A DNA stretch of 64,000 bases from Panacibacter ginsenosidivorans (GTDB lineage: Bacteria; Bacteroidota; Bacteroidia; Chitinophagales; Chitinophagaceae): assembly GCF_007971225.1 (NCBI RefSeq), contig NZ_CP042435.1, forward strand, positions 1,116,001 through 1,180,000. The letters are read 5' to 3'. Under the pieces are notes generated by a model. That model did no database searches. It saw only the letters and a list, made by a program, of their open reading frames with translations, and was not told where the DNA came from. Within the stretch, counting starts at the first letter, position 1. Every line of letters starts with the position of its first letter. Position numbers and translations under genes: made by a program. This document shows positions 17,516 through 26,154 of the stretch, piece after piece.

Positions 17516-18989
17516 TATCTAACCTGTAGGTTATATTTATAAGTGCCACCACCAAGTAAAAATATATGTTGGAAGGGAACTGCACTAATGCTTCCTGTGG
17601 ATAATTACCAAGATTAAACGCAAAAACGATCAATACCATTGCAAGGCAATAGGCTTTTAATTCAGGATCGCGTATGCGATAATAATTCTTTATGCCCGTT
17701 TTTAATATAATAAACATTAAAATGCAAAACAATAATAACCCGACCCAGCCCATTTCTACAGCTACACGCACATAACCGCTGTCCGGGGGGAAATGTGCGA
17801 GGAATGAATTCGGTGCAAAGCGTTGCCCCCATGCACCTGTAGCGCCAAGCCCACCACCTAAAGGATGTGACAAGATATATGGCTGTATCATTTTTTGATT
17901 TGCCTTACGCACATTGAAAGAAGCATCATCGGATGGTTTAAATGCAGATTGAAAACGATAAAGCGTTGGATTAGATGTTGGAATAAAGATCATAACTGTA
18001 ATGAAAACACCGGCACCAACAGAGAAGAGTAATATTTGTTTATTGTATTTTAAAACAGCAAATAAAATAAGCGTAGCGGGTACCAGCACATATGCGCCAC
18101 GTGTACCTGATGATAGCATTGACCACAGAAAAATAAATATAAAAACACCCAGTAAAATTTTTTTCCATGCTTTTATAGCACCTGTCATAAGAGCCATACA
18201 CAGTAAACTGCTTACGGCCATATTATAAGAGAAGGCAACAGGATCTGAAAAGATGGAAAACTTTCTCCAATGCTCATCTATAAATAATAAAGACATGATG
18301 TTTGGATCTGAATGCAGGTAGGCTTCTTCACCTGCAGAGAACCCGATGTATTCCTGCTTCAATCCATACAATGCTGCAAAAAGTGTAAGCAATATCCACA
18401 TCTTAAGAATAAACCTGATGAATATTACTGTACGAATATGAAACATGAAAATAAAATACATGAGCATAACAACACCTACTGTACGAACCGTGTAAACCCA
18501 TGCCAGTCTTGATTCTGCAGAAGGATTAGCCACTTCAATAAAATTATACAGCAGCCATATAAGTATCATAACACTTACAGGCCCCTTAAATATTTTCCAG
18601 TTCTTTTCTGTTTTTTGTCTGAAAAAAAATCCAAGTACAAGTATCCATTGCAAAGCATCCATTAATGTGCCAACGGGAAAATCGATACCAAATTTCATAA
18701 TGGCAAAAAGCAAATATGCCATCAACAACAATACTACTACGCCAAACTCCGGAAATGCAAGTATGGCATATAATACAGGCAATCCAATAAATAAAACGAT
18801 TAATAAGAATGCAGGTGTTATACCATATAATGCAGTTACAACGGCAAAAAAAATAGCAGCGCTGACTAAAATAAAATAACCTAATGGCGTGTTCAATCTT
18901 TCAGATACAATTGATTGCAATATGTTCTTTACATATCCCTGTTTATGTTTCTTTTCAGGTTCAAGTGATATTTGAAAAATTTCGCTCAC
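17481..18989 (-). CDS. O-antigen ligase/Wzy-like polymerase
   Basis: A 502-residue inner-membrane protein with about 11-12 helices and a large periplasmic loop near 320-400, the layout of the O-antigen ligase/polymerase (Wzy_C, PF04932) family. SSGTRGAYVLVPATLILF carries the conserved Arg before the loop, and HPLGGGLGATGAWGQRF (about 370-390) lies in the loop where a second conserved basic/Gly region is expected. It probably polymerises lipid-linked repeat units. It starts with GTG (GTGAGCGAA) directly after the TAA of a 46-residue reading frame, and its 3' end overlaps the GT4 gene. Confidence 0.85.
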   Translation of the reverse strand: MSEIFQISLEPEKKHKQGYVKNILQSIVSERLNTPLGYFILVSAAIFFAVVTALYGITPAFLLIVLFIGLPVLYAILAFPEFGVVVLLLMAYLLFAIMKFGIDFPVGTLMDALQWILVLGFFFRQKTEKNWKIFKGPVSVMILIWLLYNFIEVANPSAESRLAWVYTVRTVGVVMLMYFIFMFHIRTVIFIRFILKMWILLTLFAALYGLKQEYIGFSAGEEAYLHSDPNIMSLLFIDEHWRKFSIFSDPVAFSYNMAVSSLLCMALMTGAIKAWKKILLGVFIFIFLWSMLSSGTRGAYVLVPATLILFAVLKYNKQILLFSVGAGVFITVMIFIPTSNPTLYRFQSAFKPSDDASFNVRKANQKMIQPYILSHPLGGGLGATGAWGQRFAPNSFLAHFPPDSGYVRVAVEMGWVGLLLFCILMFIILKTGIKNYYRIRDPELKAYCLAMVLIVFAFNLGNYPQEALVQFPSNIYFYLVVALINITYRLDIEKNGPVYGGI

Positions 18990-19130
18990 TTAGAAGAATA
19001 ATAATTTAAAGAAGAATATAAATACCGAAAGCGCCGATAATGCAATAGCAATCTTTTCTGTAACAACAGATATATTTTTTTGCTGTTGTTCTTTTTCTTC
19101 CGCAGATATTTCTATTGGTTCAAAGCGCAT
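18990..19130 (-). CDS. 46-residue single-pass membrane peptide
   Basis: A short frame from ATG 19130 to TAA 18990. The first 25 residues are charged (MRFEPIEISAEEKEQQQK and so on). Residues 26-46 are a hydrophobic helix ending FIFFFKLLFF, so the protein is probably N-in with a very short or no outer tail. Its TAA abuts the GTG start of the ligase/polymerase gene with no gap, the arrangement expected for translational coupling. It could be a small partner of that polymerase, or a leader that meters its translation. No homologue is recognised. Confidence 0.6.
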   Translation of the reverse strand: MRFEPIEISAEEKEQQQKNISVVTEKIAIALSALSVFIFFFKLLFF

Positions 19131-19137
19131 AACGATT

Positions 19138-19289
19138 TTTTTATTTACTAAACTTGATTACTACTATTGAGCTTCGTTGTGTCACTCACTTGTACATTTA
19201 AAACCTTATTCAGCTGCCACGTATTCATCAGTACAAGAGTGCGACGCAACAGTTGATGCCATGCAATACAAATGGATGGCTCAAAAAAT
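19138..19289. repeat. Dispersed element, inverted pair (B/A), shortest spacer
   Basis: Left core GTTGTGTCACTCACTTGTAC at 19176-19195, right core GTACAAGAGTGCGACGCAAC at 19230-19249, spacer 34 bp. The right tail contains GATGCCATGC and GGATGGCTC, which can pair (GCCAT/ATGGC). It lies between tandem minus-strand genes. Confidence 0.85.
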
Positions 19290-19296
19290 ATTCTTG

Positions 19297-20496
19297 TTAA
19301 GATCTTAACTCCTCTATCGTATGCTCATGATAATGTTGTGTTGCTACAGAGAAAGCATTTGCCCTTCTCACTTTCAACAACGACAATACCTGGTAGAACA
19401 TAAATAAAGGGATTCTTACAAGCGATCTATACACACGTTTATCTGGTTTTGATTGCGCAATACCTATAACAAAACCTGCGATAAATATTATAAAAGCAAT
19501 GAACCATATTAATGCAACCACAGGTTGTATGAAAATATTCAGTACTATAAAAATGGCAGAAAGAATAATGAAAATAAACAGTGGTGGCCTTAATAAAATA
19601 AATCCAAACAGCAGTTGGTTCCAGTTAAGATTACGAATGCCTTTACCAGTTAGCTTAAAACCAAATGTAAAATACCTGAACCATGTATTTATCCAACGGG
19701 CTCTTTGCTTTACCAGTTGGTCAGACTTTGATGTCTTCTCGTCATACACTACAGCATCTTTTGCAAATGAAATTCTGTTATTGCTGTTGAGTAACTGGTA
19801 TTGCAACACTTTATCAAAGCCTGCGCCTGTAATGTCAAGATGTGCCAGGCAATTTTTATAAATTTGTACAGTAAATGCCATGCCGGAACCCGAAAGTGTT
19901 GCAGAAGAGCCAGCGCCAAACAAAACCTCACCATCATAAAAGTGATAATACATATCACGTGCTGCATCTAAACATGCATAAACTGTATCAAGATTTTTTG
20001 CTTTTCTTACACCTTGCACGGCTACATAACCAAGATTAAAATATTCATTCAATTCATTGAGATACTCTGGGTCTACCAGGTTATCACTGTCAATAATGGT
20101 AAGCCTGTCATGATTTCTTTCAAATCGTTCAATCGCATAAAAATGAGATCTTGTATTACTGCCCAATGTTTCTTTTGGTCTTAATACAATAACACGTTTA
20201 TCTGTAAAATGCAGTTGACTAACGTCACACTTATCTGCAACAATATAAATAAGATACCGGCTGTAATTCAATCGCAGCAAAGAATCTACTACAGCAGGCA
20301 ATGTTTGCGTGTGCTCATAAGCAGTAACGATAATTCCATAATCGCCATCTTCCGCTGAAACAGGATGCTTAAGTAACGATCTTGTTTTACCACCTTTTAT
20401 CTTATAAAAACAAAAAAGCAATACAGGGAGTATAAGATTGTAACCAATGATCACCTGCAACAGTATCCACAAATAATAAAAAATGTTTACGTACAT
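19297..20496 (-). CDS. Membrane glycosyltransferase family 2
   Basis: A 399-residue GT2 synthase-type enzyme. The N-terminal helix (5-30) is followed by GIIVTAYEHTQTLP, IVADKCD, LTIIDSDNLVDPEYL (DxD site), a GSGMAF segment, and the processive-type QRARWINTWFRYF (QxxRW). Two C-terminal helix pairs lie at about 300-370. QxxRW suggests either processive synthesis or a cellulose-synthase-like acceptor channel. It is 18 bp downstream of the Wzc-like gene and is likely part of one transcript with the Wzc-like and TolC-like genes. Confidence 0.85.
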   Translation of the reverse strand: MYVNIFYYLWILLQVIIGYNLILPVLLFCFYKIKGGKTRSLLKHPVSAEDGDYGIIVTAYEHTQTLPAVVDSLLRLNYSRYLIYIVADKCDVSQLHFTDKRVIVLRPKETLGSNTRSHFYAIERFERNHDRLTIIDSDNLVDPEYLNELNEYFNLGYVAVQGVRKAKNLDTVYACLDAARDMYYHFYDGEVLFGAGSSATLSGSGMAFTVQIYKNCLAHLDITGAGFDKVLQYQLLNSNNRISFAKDAVVYDEKTSKSDQLVKQRARWINTWFRYFTFGFKLTGKGIRNLNWNQLLFGFILLRPPLFIFIILSAIFIVLNIFIQPVVALIWFIAFIIFIAGFVIGIAQSKPDKRVYRSLVRIPLFMFYQVLSLLKVRRANAFSVATQHYHEHTIEELRS

Positions 20497-20514
20497 CGTA
20501 AATTATTTTACAAG

Positions 20515-22677
20515 TTATTTTTTTCTCCTGCCCTTCCCGGTTGAAACCTTATTCAATATCCATCCTATGAACTTATTATTAAGCCCCGACAGGTAATTGA
20601 TATGTTGTTGTTTTGTTTCATCAATATTCTGTCCGGCCGCAAAAATTGCGATCGTCTTATCTGCAAACATCATCCACTCTTTGGCTTTATTGAGAGTATT
20701 AAGCGAGGAAGTTTCAATAATTACCAGGTCGAACTGTTGTTTAATTTGCATTAATTTTTGTTTTATGTTCACCTCATCTGCAACTTCCAGTAATGAGATA
20801 TCATTGCCCCTGTTTGCAACTACATTTATTGTACCCTGGCTCGCAAATTGAGTGTCGCTGGTATGTGCAGGGTTGAAAATATCTTCCAGGAAATGATCCG
20901 GCTTTACAGTCTGGCTAATGGCATTATTATTAAAGTTGCCATCAATAAGTAATACTTTTTTATTAGCCATGGCACATGCATAAGCAAGGCTGATAGAGAA
21001 AAAGGTTTTACCTTCTCCTTCTTTCATACTTGTTATTGCAAGTATCTTTTCAGTGCCCATCTCCTTTTGCAATTCAAATCTTACAGAGCGCAAAAGGTCT
21101 TTGAATCTTACCAGGTTTTCATCTGCAGATTGTGTTTGCCAAACCTGTTTAAGATCAAGCATGGAGCCACTCAATAAATTCAGGTAACCAAGTACCGGTT
21201 TTTTTGTTTTGTTTGCAAGATCTTTAGGCTCTCTGATAGCATCATCGAGATAAAAAAGAACAAACATTGCAACAACGCAGAACACAAAGCTTATAATGCC
21301 TGAAAGAATAACCAACAACATTTTTTTTGAAGGCTGGGCAGAGCCAGGCATCCCGGCTTCTATTTGCTTCAGTCTTACAGAAAAATTTGTTTCAAGACTT
21401 GTTTGATTATATTTCTGTAATATTTCCAGGTATTCCCTGCTGGCTACATCAATATCATTTTCGTATGCCTGTATCACAGCTTCATGCGGAACCAGTTTGT
21501 CAAATTTCTGGTTAAGTCTGACCAGTTCGTTATCTAATGAAGCAACACTGTTCTTTGCCAGGTCACGCGATACTTCCATAGAAAGCTTTTCTGTAACAAG
21601 ATCCTGCTTTGCAGAAAGCGGGTTGAAAATATACTTGTCAGACGATTGATTAATTTTTGAGGTCATGTGCGCTCTTACAGAATCAATGCTTGACTTTATA
21701 GCAGGGTCAAAGTTGCTGCTGACATAGCTTTCATTTAGCTTACGTAATTGATCTTTATCGGCAATAATTTCACTGTTTATATTGGTAAGTGTTGATTCAA
21801 GATATTTTCTGTCCTCCGGTTTAAACTTATTATCAATATTTTCCAACGCAGCACCATAAGAAACAATTTCTTTTTCCGCAGTTTGCTTTCTGGTCTCGAA
21901 GTCAGCTATTTGCCCATACAGGCTTTTAGCCATTTCATTAAGATTCAAAACATGGTTTTGAATCTTATAAGCTTTTAGTTCAGCTATTTTATTATTCATA
22001 GCTGCATACTTTTCTTTCAATAACTTCTCAAGAAAATTAACCGTATTGTCCTGCCCGTTCTGCAAAAGCGAATCATTGTACTCAATAAATTCTTTTGTAA
22101 GTGTATTAACTATAAAGGCAGATAGTTTGGGGTTTTCAGATTCAAATTGTATATCAATGTAATCACTGTTACTAACCCTGTATAAACTTAGCTTTGTTTT
22201 TAATGACAACTCATCATAACTCATAGATTTGATCACCTCATTCAAGCCGTTCTGATCAGGGTTATACAAAGAAAGTTCAGTCTTGGTTTTATATTTTTCA
22301 GTATAAACAGCGATAGCATGTTTTTTTGCATCCCCATTTAATTGTTTTAGGAGCTTGCTTTCACTTCTGAAAGGTTCATTATCCGTAAGATCATGCATTA
22401 TTAACCGGTAAGAGACCTGGTCAATCATCCTTTTCAGTTGCATCTGCTGTATAAGATTATTGAACTCCAGGTTTATTTCAGATTCCTGCTTAGTGTTTTT
22501 ATCAAGCAAGTTGGCAGAATTATCAACAATACCTGTTGCAATTCTTGCTTTTGAAACATACACATCAGGCATGTTACGCACCAGGAAATAAGTTATGATC
22601 ACGGCAGTCAAAGGAATGCCGATGAGTATAAATTTTCTTTTAAATAAAAGCTTTATAAATGCTGCGAAATCGATCAT
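20515..22677 (-). CDS. Wzc-like polysaccharide co-polymerase with altered ATPase motifs
   Basis: A 720-residue inner-membrane protein controlling polysaccharide chain length and export. Helix 1 is at 14-32 and helix 2 at about 455-480, enclosing a long periplasmic coiled-coil region (Wzz plus GNVR-like). The cytosolic end is a P-loop domain: Walker A KEGEGKTFFSIS is intact, but Walker A' reads LLIDGNFNN (second Asp replaced by Asn) and Walker B reads LVIIETSS without the usual Asp. The C-terminal tail ends NKVSTGKGRRKK with no Tyr cluster. It resembles BY-kinases by descent, but tyrosine autokinase activity is doubtful. ATGA overlap with the upstream TolC-like gene. Confidence 0.85.
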   Translation of the reverse strand: MIDFAAFIKLLFKRKFILIGIPLTAVIITYFLVRNMPDVYVSKARIATGIVDNSANLLDKNTKQESEINLEFNNLIQQMQLKRMIDQVSYRLIMHDLTDNEPFRSESKLLKQLNGDAKKHAIAVYTEKYKTKTELSLYNPDQNGLNEVIKSMSYDELSLKTKLSLYRVSNSDYIDIQFESENPKLSAFIVNTLTKEFIEYNDSLLQNGQDNTVNFLEKLLKEKYAAMNNKIAELKAYKIQNHVLNLNEMAKSLYGQIADFETRKQTAEKEIVSYGAALENIDNKFKPEDRKYLESTLTNINSEIIADKDQLRKLNESYVSSNFDPAIKSSIDSVRAHMTSKINQSSDKYIFNPLSAKQDLVTEKLSMEVSRDLAKNSVASLDNELVRLNQKFDKLVPHEAVIQAYENDIDVASREYLEILQKYNQTSLETNFSVRLKQIEAGMPGSAQPSKKMLLVILSGIISFVFCVVAMFVLFYLDDAIREPKDLANKTKKPVLGYLNLLSGSMLDLKQVWQTQSADENLVRFKDLLRSVRFELQKEMGTEKILAITSMKEGEGKTFFSISLAYACAMANKKVLLIDGNFNNNAISQTVKPDHFLEDIFNPAHTSDTQFASQGTINVVANRGNDISLLEVADEVNIKQKLMQIKQQFDLVIIETSSLNTLNKAKEWMMFADKTIAIFAAGQNIDETKQQHINYLSGLNNKFIGWILNKVSTGKGRRKK

Positions 22678-23351
22678 TTTATTTGTTCCAATTTTAGACC
22701 AACTAATTCTTCAAGATTAGATTTTGCTATCAACAAGGATGCTTCTGATTCTATCTTAGCCTGCACACGGTCATCATAAGAAACCATATACTTATTATAA
22801 CTTTCTAATGTTTCTTCCCCCTTTTCAAATTTGTATTTCATTTGTTCCATGGTACCCTCTATATCAAGTACAGCCTGCGTTTTAACGCGCAACAGGCTCT
22901 TTGCCTGCACGTATAAAAAATAACGCTGCGTTACCAATGCCTGTATATTTACTTCGTATTCTTCTTTCTCTGCTTTAGTTATTTCAAGATCACCTTTGGC
23001 GTGTTTTATAACAGAAGGTTTCTGTAACACAGAACCTACATTTACAAATAAGCCAACCTGGTATCCATTTAAAAAGGAGGGATTTACAAGTGTGGTAGAA
23101 TTATTGGGGCTATATAATAAAGAAAAATTTGCTACATCAAACCAGCCAAGCTTTGCTTTTTTTACATCAGTAGCGGCGTTTTCTATACGCTTGTCATACA
23201 CTTTCATCTTCGGGTAATATTTCTTTGCTGTATCTATCAATTGCTGCAGATAAGTGTAAGAAACATCCTGTAACATGGATTCCTGCGCCGCGGAGGAGAA
23301 ATGCAGCAACAGCATAGCAAATGGGATAATGAACCCGGTTTTCTTTGACAT
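22674..23351 (-). CDS. Half-size TolC-family outer-membrane export protein
   Basis: I start at ATG 23351 (MSKKTGFIIPFAMLLL), giving 225 residues with a signal peptide ending SSAAQE. The rest resembles a single outer-membrane-efflux (OEP) repeat: long helices, then GYQVGLFVNVGSVLQKPS as the beta-strand part, and a final helix with SLLIAKSNLEELVGLKLEQ. Ordinary TolC proteins have two such repeats in about 430 residues, so this one would have to assemble as a hexamer. Coupled by ATGA overlap to the Wzc-like gene, it may replace a Wza-type exporter. No Wza/SLBB gene was found in the window. Confidence 0.75.
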   Translation of the reverse strand: MSKKTGFIIPFAMLLLHFSSAAQESMLQDVSYTYLQQLIDTAKKYYPKMKVYDKRIENAATDVKKAKLGWFDVANFSLLYSPNNSTTLVNPSFLNGYQVGLFVNVGSVLQKPSVIKHAKGDLEITKAEKEEYEVNIQALVTQRYFLYVQAKSLLRVKTQAVLDIEGTMEQMKYKFEKGEETLESYNKYMVSYDDRVQAKIESEASLLIAKSNLEELVGLKLEQIK

Positions 23352-23532
23352 TGGAGTGATCCGATTTTTACTTATCAAAAGCCTCGTAAACTATTGATAA
23401 TGATAACTACAAAATTAAAACACAGACACCGATCTCAACCTTATAAAAGAATTTAATTGTGCTGTGCTATAACTTAATTTCTATATATACGTTTATAAAA
23501 CAAAAATTCAGAAATAATATTTTTATTAGCCA

Positions 23533-24186
23533 ATGTCCTTTGCAGAAAAAATAAAGAGTGATCCAAAACTTAAAAAAATCGTTCACCGTCTTATCATTCC
23601 AAAAGGTGAAGCAAAACCGCGTTTATGGGTAAAACTTTTTTTAAATCGCTGGTTCCATACTTATGGTAAAGGTTCTAAAGTAAGAAGCTATACGCGTATG
23701 GATCTCCTTCCTTTCAACAAATTCGAACTGGGGCATCATTCAACGATCGAAAATTTTTCTACTGTTAATAACGGCGTAGGCCATGTAATTATTGGATATA
23801 ACACGTTAATTGGTATGGGAAATGTTGTTATTGGCCCGGCAGTTATCGGCAACAATGTTATACTTGCCCAAAACATAGTAATGAGTGGCCTCAATCATGA
23901 GTATAAAGATGTAACGAAACCCATCCATGCCCAACCTGTTACTACTGCCCAGATTACCATTGAAGATGATTGCTGGATCGGTGCAAACGCAGTGGTAACA
24001 GCAGGTGTAACCATTGGCAAACATAGTGTGATAGCTGCCGGTTCTGTTGTTACAAAAGATATTCCTCCTTATTCAGTAGCTGTTGGCAACCCTGCAAAAG
24101 TTATCAAAACATACGATCATGAAATTGGTGAGTGGATAAAAGTTGTGCAGGAAAAAAATAAATTTTCACAGGGACAAATTATCTAA
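23533..24186 (+). CDS. Left-handed beta-helix acyltransferase
   Basis: A 217-residue acetyltransferase of the hexapeptide-repeat family. Repeats run from about residue 65 to 190 (VIIGYNTLIGMGNVVIGPAV; IEDDCWIGANAVVTAGVTIG), with the catalytic-type His in SGLNHEY and the ending SVAVGNPAKVIKTYDHEIGEW. Relatives such as WcaF and VatD-like proteins move acetyl groups from acetyl-CoA to sugars. It is cytosolic. It is divergent from the export genes and convergent with the phosphoglycosyltransferase, consistent with decoration of the exopolysaccharide. Confidence 0.85.
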   Translation: MSFAEKIKSDPKLKKIVHRLIIPKGEAKPRLWVKLFLNRWFHTYGKGSKVRSYTRMDLLPFNKFELGHHSTIENFSTVNNGVGHVIIGYNTLIGMGNVVIGPAVIGNNVILAQNIVMSGLNHEYKDVTKPIHAQPVTTAQITIEDDCWIGANAVVTAGVTIGKHSVIAAGSVVTKDIPPYSVAVGNPAKVIKTYDHEIGEWIKVVQEKNKFSQGQII

Positions 24187-24190
24187 GATT

Positions 24191-24247
24191 TTTATGAACC
24201 GGGCTACAATACATGCATTAAGCATTTGTTGCGTCGCACTCTTGTAC
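24191..24247 (-). repeat. Dispersed element, single arm (A core)
   Basis: It begins five bases after a stop codon with TTTATGAACCGGGCTACAAT and ends with the reverse core GTTGCGTCGCACTCTTGTAC (24228-24247). No partner arm in the remaining 37 bp of the convergent gap. Confidence 0.85.
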
Positions 24248-24284
24248 ATTTGTATACATCTCAACAAAGTGCAGTTACAAATCT

Positions 24285-25490
24285 TTAAACATTTTCTTTC
24301 TGAAATAATGCCGGTATAGTTCTGAAAATAAGACGGAAATCATTTAGGAAACTATGACTCTCTGCATAAGTATTATCCAGCATTAACCTTTCCTCTTCAG
24401 ACATATCTCCTCCTTTTCCGCGTTTTTCTACCTGCCACAAACCGGTGATGCCTGCAGGCGCAATAAAACGCTGAGCGTATTTATCTGTAGTTAATTTTTC
24501 TGCTTCATATAACGGCAAAGGCCTGTTACCTACAATACTCATATCTCCTATTAAAACATTTACCAATTGCGGTAATTCATCAATACTTGTGTTACGCAAG
24601 AATTTTCCAACCTTAGTAATGCGCGGATCATCTTTTATTTTTATAAATGCAGAACCAGCAGCTGCTTTCTTTGATATTGAATATTGCTTTTCGCACCAGG
24701 AATGATTGTCTGCATATAAAGACATCTGGCATTTTATTCCCATACGTGTACAATCATCACACAATACAGATACAACTTCTGCTACTGCTTCCTCTTTAGC
24801 TGTAACATACTGGTTAAGATGTTTCAGGTCTTTTAAACGCTGATCTGCGTTAACGTACATAGACCTGAACTTGAAAAATTTAAAAATGCGATATCCTGTA
24901 CCTACACGTAAAGAATAATAAAATACAGGGCCTTTTGATTCAAATTTTACAGCAATAATTATTAAAAGAAGAAATGGCGAAAGAATCAATAAGGCAAATG
25001 CAGAAAATACAATATCAAATATTCTTTTTATAAGGGGCAATTTGAATGCAGTCTTTACATTTGCCCCGGATGCTTTTTTAAGAATAGTCCAGTTACTAAT
25101 TAAAAAATGAACCCTTAATGCTACTGATTGTGCTGAAGTTTTTTTAAAAAAGACATCTGCCACACCAGCCTTTAATGCAATGCTTTTCAGGTTTTCATTA
25201 ATATTATCCGTAAGAATAAAAAAGGGCACATCGGGTAACTTTTTGCTTTGCAAAGCCTGCAGCATAGAAATACCTGAAGTACCGATTATTTCGGATCTTG
25301 AAATGATGGCAACAATATTAAGTTTGAGTTTATTCCATTTTGTACTAAGATCAATACCATTATCAAAATGCATAATGGTATATTTATCTATACTAATTTC
25401 TTTTACTGCATTGAGAAGCGCTTCGTCTGCTGCTACCAATGCTATTACCGCCATTTTCTGCTGAAGCATTTCGTTGCTTTCCATTTTCAC
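24285..25490 (-). CDS. Pseudo-receiver fused to initiating phosphoglycosyltransferase
   Basis: A 401-residue fusion. Residues about 8-125 have receiver-domain form (VAADE at the acidic pocket, Lys in VFFKKTS), but the phospho-acceptor Asp is replaced (IISRSEI). Residues about 150-401 are a bacterial sugar transferase (PF02397, WcaJ/PglC-type monotopic PGT): RIFDIVFSAFALLILSPFLL membrane helix, KFFKFRSM, DDPRITKVGKFLRNTSIDELPQ, IVGNRPLP and APAGITGLWQVEKRGKG. It should load the first sugar-phosphate on undecaprenyl phosphate. Between KFRSM and DDPRITK is an insert of about 70 residues with four Cys (LCDDCTRMGIKC and SWCEKQ). A true response regulator gene lies 3 bp upstream. Confidence 0.85.
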   Translation of the reverse strand: MKMESNEMLQQKMAVIALVAADEALLNAVKEISIDKYTIMHFDNGIDLSTKWNKLKLNIVAIISRSEIIGTSGISMLQALQSKKLPDVPFFILTDNINENLKSIALKAGVADVFFKKTSAQSVALRVHFLISNWTILKKASGANVKTAFKLPLIKRIFDIVFSAFALLILSPFLLLIIIAVKFESKGPVFYYSLRVGTGYRIFKFFKFRSMYVNADQRLKDLKHLNQYVTAKEEAVAEVVSVLCDDCTRMGIKCQMSLYADNHSWCEKQYSISKKAAAGSAFIKIKDDPRITKVGKFLRNTSIDELPQLVNVLIGDMSIVGNRPLPLYEAEKLTTDKYAQRFIAPAGITGLWQVEKRGKGGDMSEEERLMLDNTYAESHSFLNDFRLIFRTIPALFQKENV

Positions 25491-25493
25491 AAA

Positions 25494-25901
25494 TTAATTT
25501 ACAGTAAGCTTACCGGCCCTTTTTAAAATCATCTTCAATCTTGCTGCAAGTTCTCTTGGATTGAAGGGTTTTACAATAAAATCATCTGCGCCTGCTTCAA
25601 GGCATTTGATCTTTGTATCCGTATTTTCTACACCTGATAAAATAATTACTGGAATTGAACCGAAAAATCCGCTGCTTCTTACCTGCTCCAGGAATTGAAT
25701 GCCGTTTAGTAATGGTGTATTAAGGTCTGATATGATAATGTCGGGGATATTGCCTTCCTGCAGGTATGCAAACGCATCCATACCGTTATCAAAAAGTACC
25801 GGAGAAAAATTTTCGCTTAAACATTGTGAAAGGATTCCCTGCATATAAAGATCATCTTCAATAACAACTACCGCAGGCAGGTTTCCTGGTATTACATGCA
25901 T
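25494..25901 (-). CDS. Single-domain response regulator
   Basis: A 135-residue CheY-like receiver: VVIEDD acidic pair, phospho-acceptor Asp in IIISDLNTPLLNG, Ser/Thr in VIILSGVEN, and Lys in FIVKPFNPREL. It has no output domain. It is directly upstream of the phosphoglycosyltransferase with the pseudo-receiver (3 bp between stop and start), so the two proteins could pair through receiver-receiver contact and set initiation of polymer synthesis. The hybrid kinase upstream with an HPt domain is the natural phosphodonor candidate. Confidence 0.85.
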   Translation of the reverse strand: MHVIPGNLPAVVVIEDDLYMQGILSQCLSENFSPVLFDNGMDAFAYLQEGNIPDIIISDLNTPLLNGIQFLEQVRSSGFFGSIPVIILSGVENTDTKIKCLEAGADDFIVKPFNPRELAARLKMILKRAGKLTVN

Positions 25902-25997
25902 GATATTGGATTTATTAAGGATTTTAAATTATACTCAAATATTTTATATGACTAGCTGTGCTAAACTATTATTTCATGTGCCGATATAAGTACGGCC

Positions 25998-26056
25998 GTA
26001 CAAGTGTGCGACGCAACGAAAGCCTAATAGTTGTAATGCAGCCGACTACCAAAACC
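25998..26056 (+). repeat. Dispersed element, single arm (A core)
   Basis: Core GTACAAGTGTGCGACGCAAC at 25998-26017 and a tail with GCCTAATAGTTGTAATGCAG. A very weak left tail may exist around 25947-25977. It lies 3' of the hybrid kinase gene, with about 95 bp to its stop codon. Confidence 0.8.
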
Positions 26057-26154
26057 TCTTTAACAATTATCAGAATGAATTTCTTTAAAACATTAATTAT
26101 ATAAGCCTCCATTCTTCCGTAATAATAACGTAATGTTTTAGCCACTATTGTATG

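Noticed and set aside
20515-22677. Active BY-kinase (Wzc-type tyrosine kinase)
   Set aside because: The Tyr tail is absent and the Walker A' and B positions are changed, so only the co-polymerase role is claimed.
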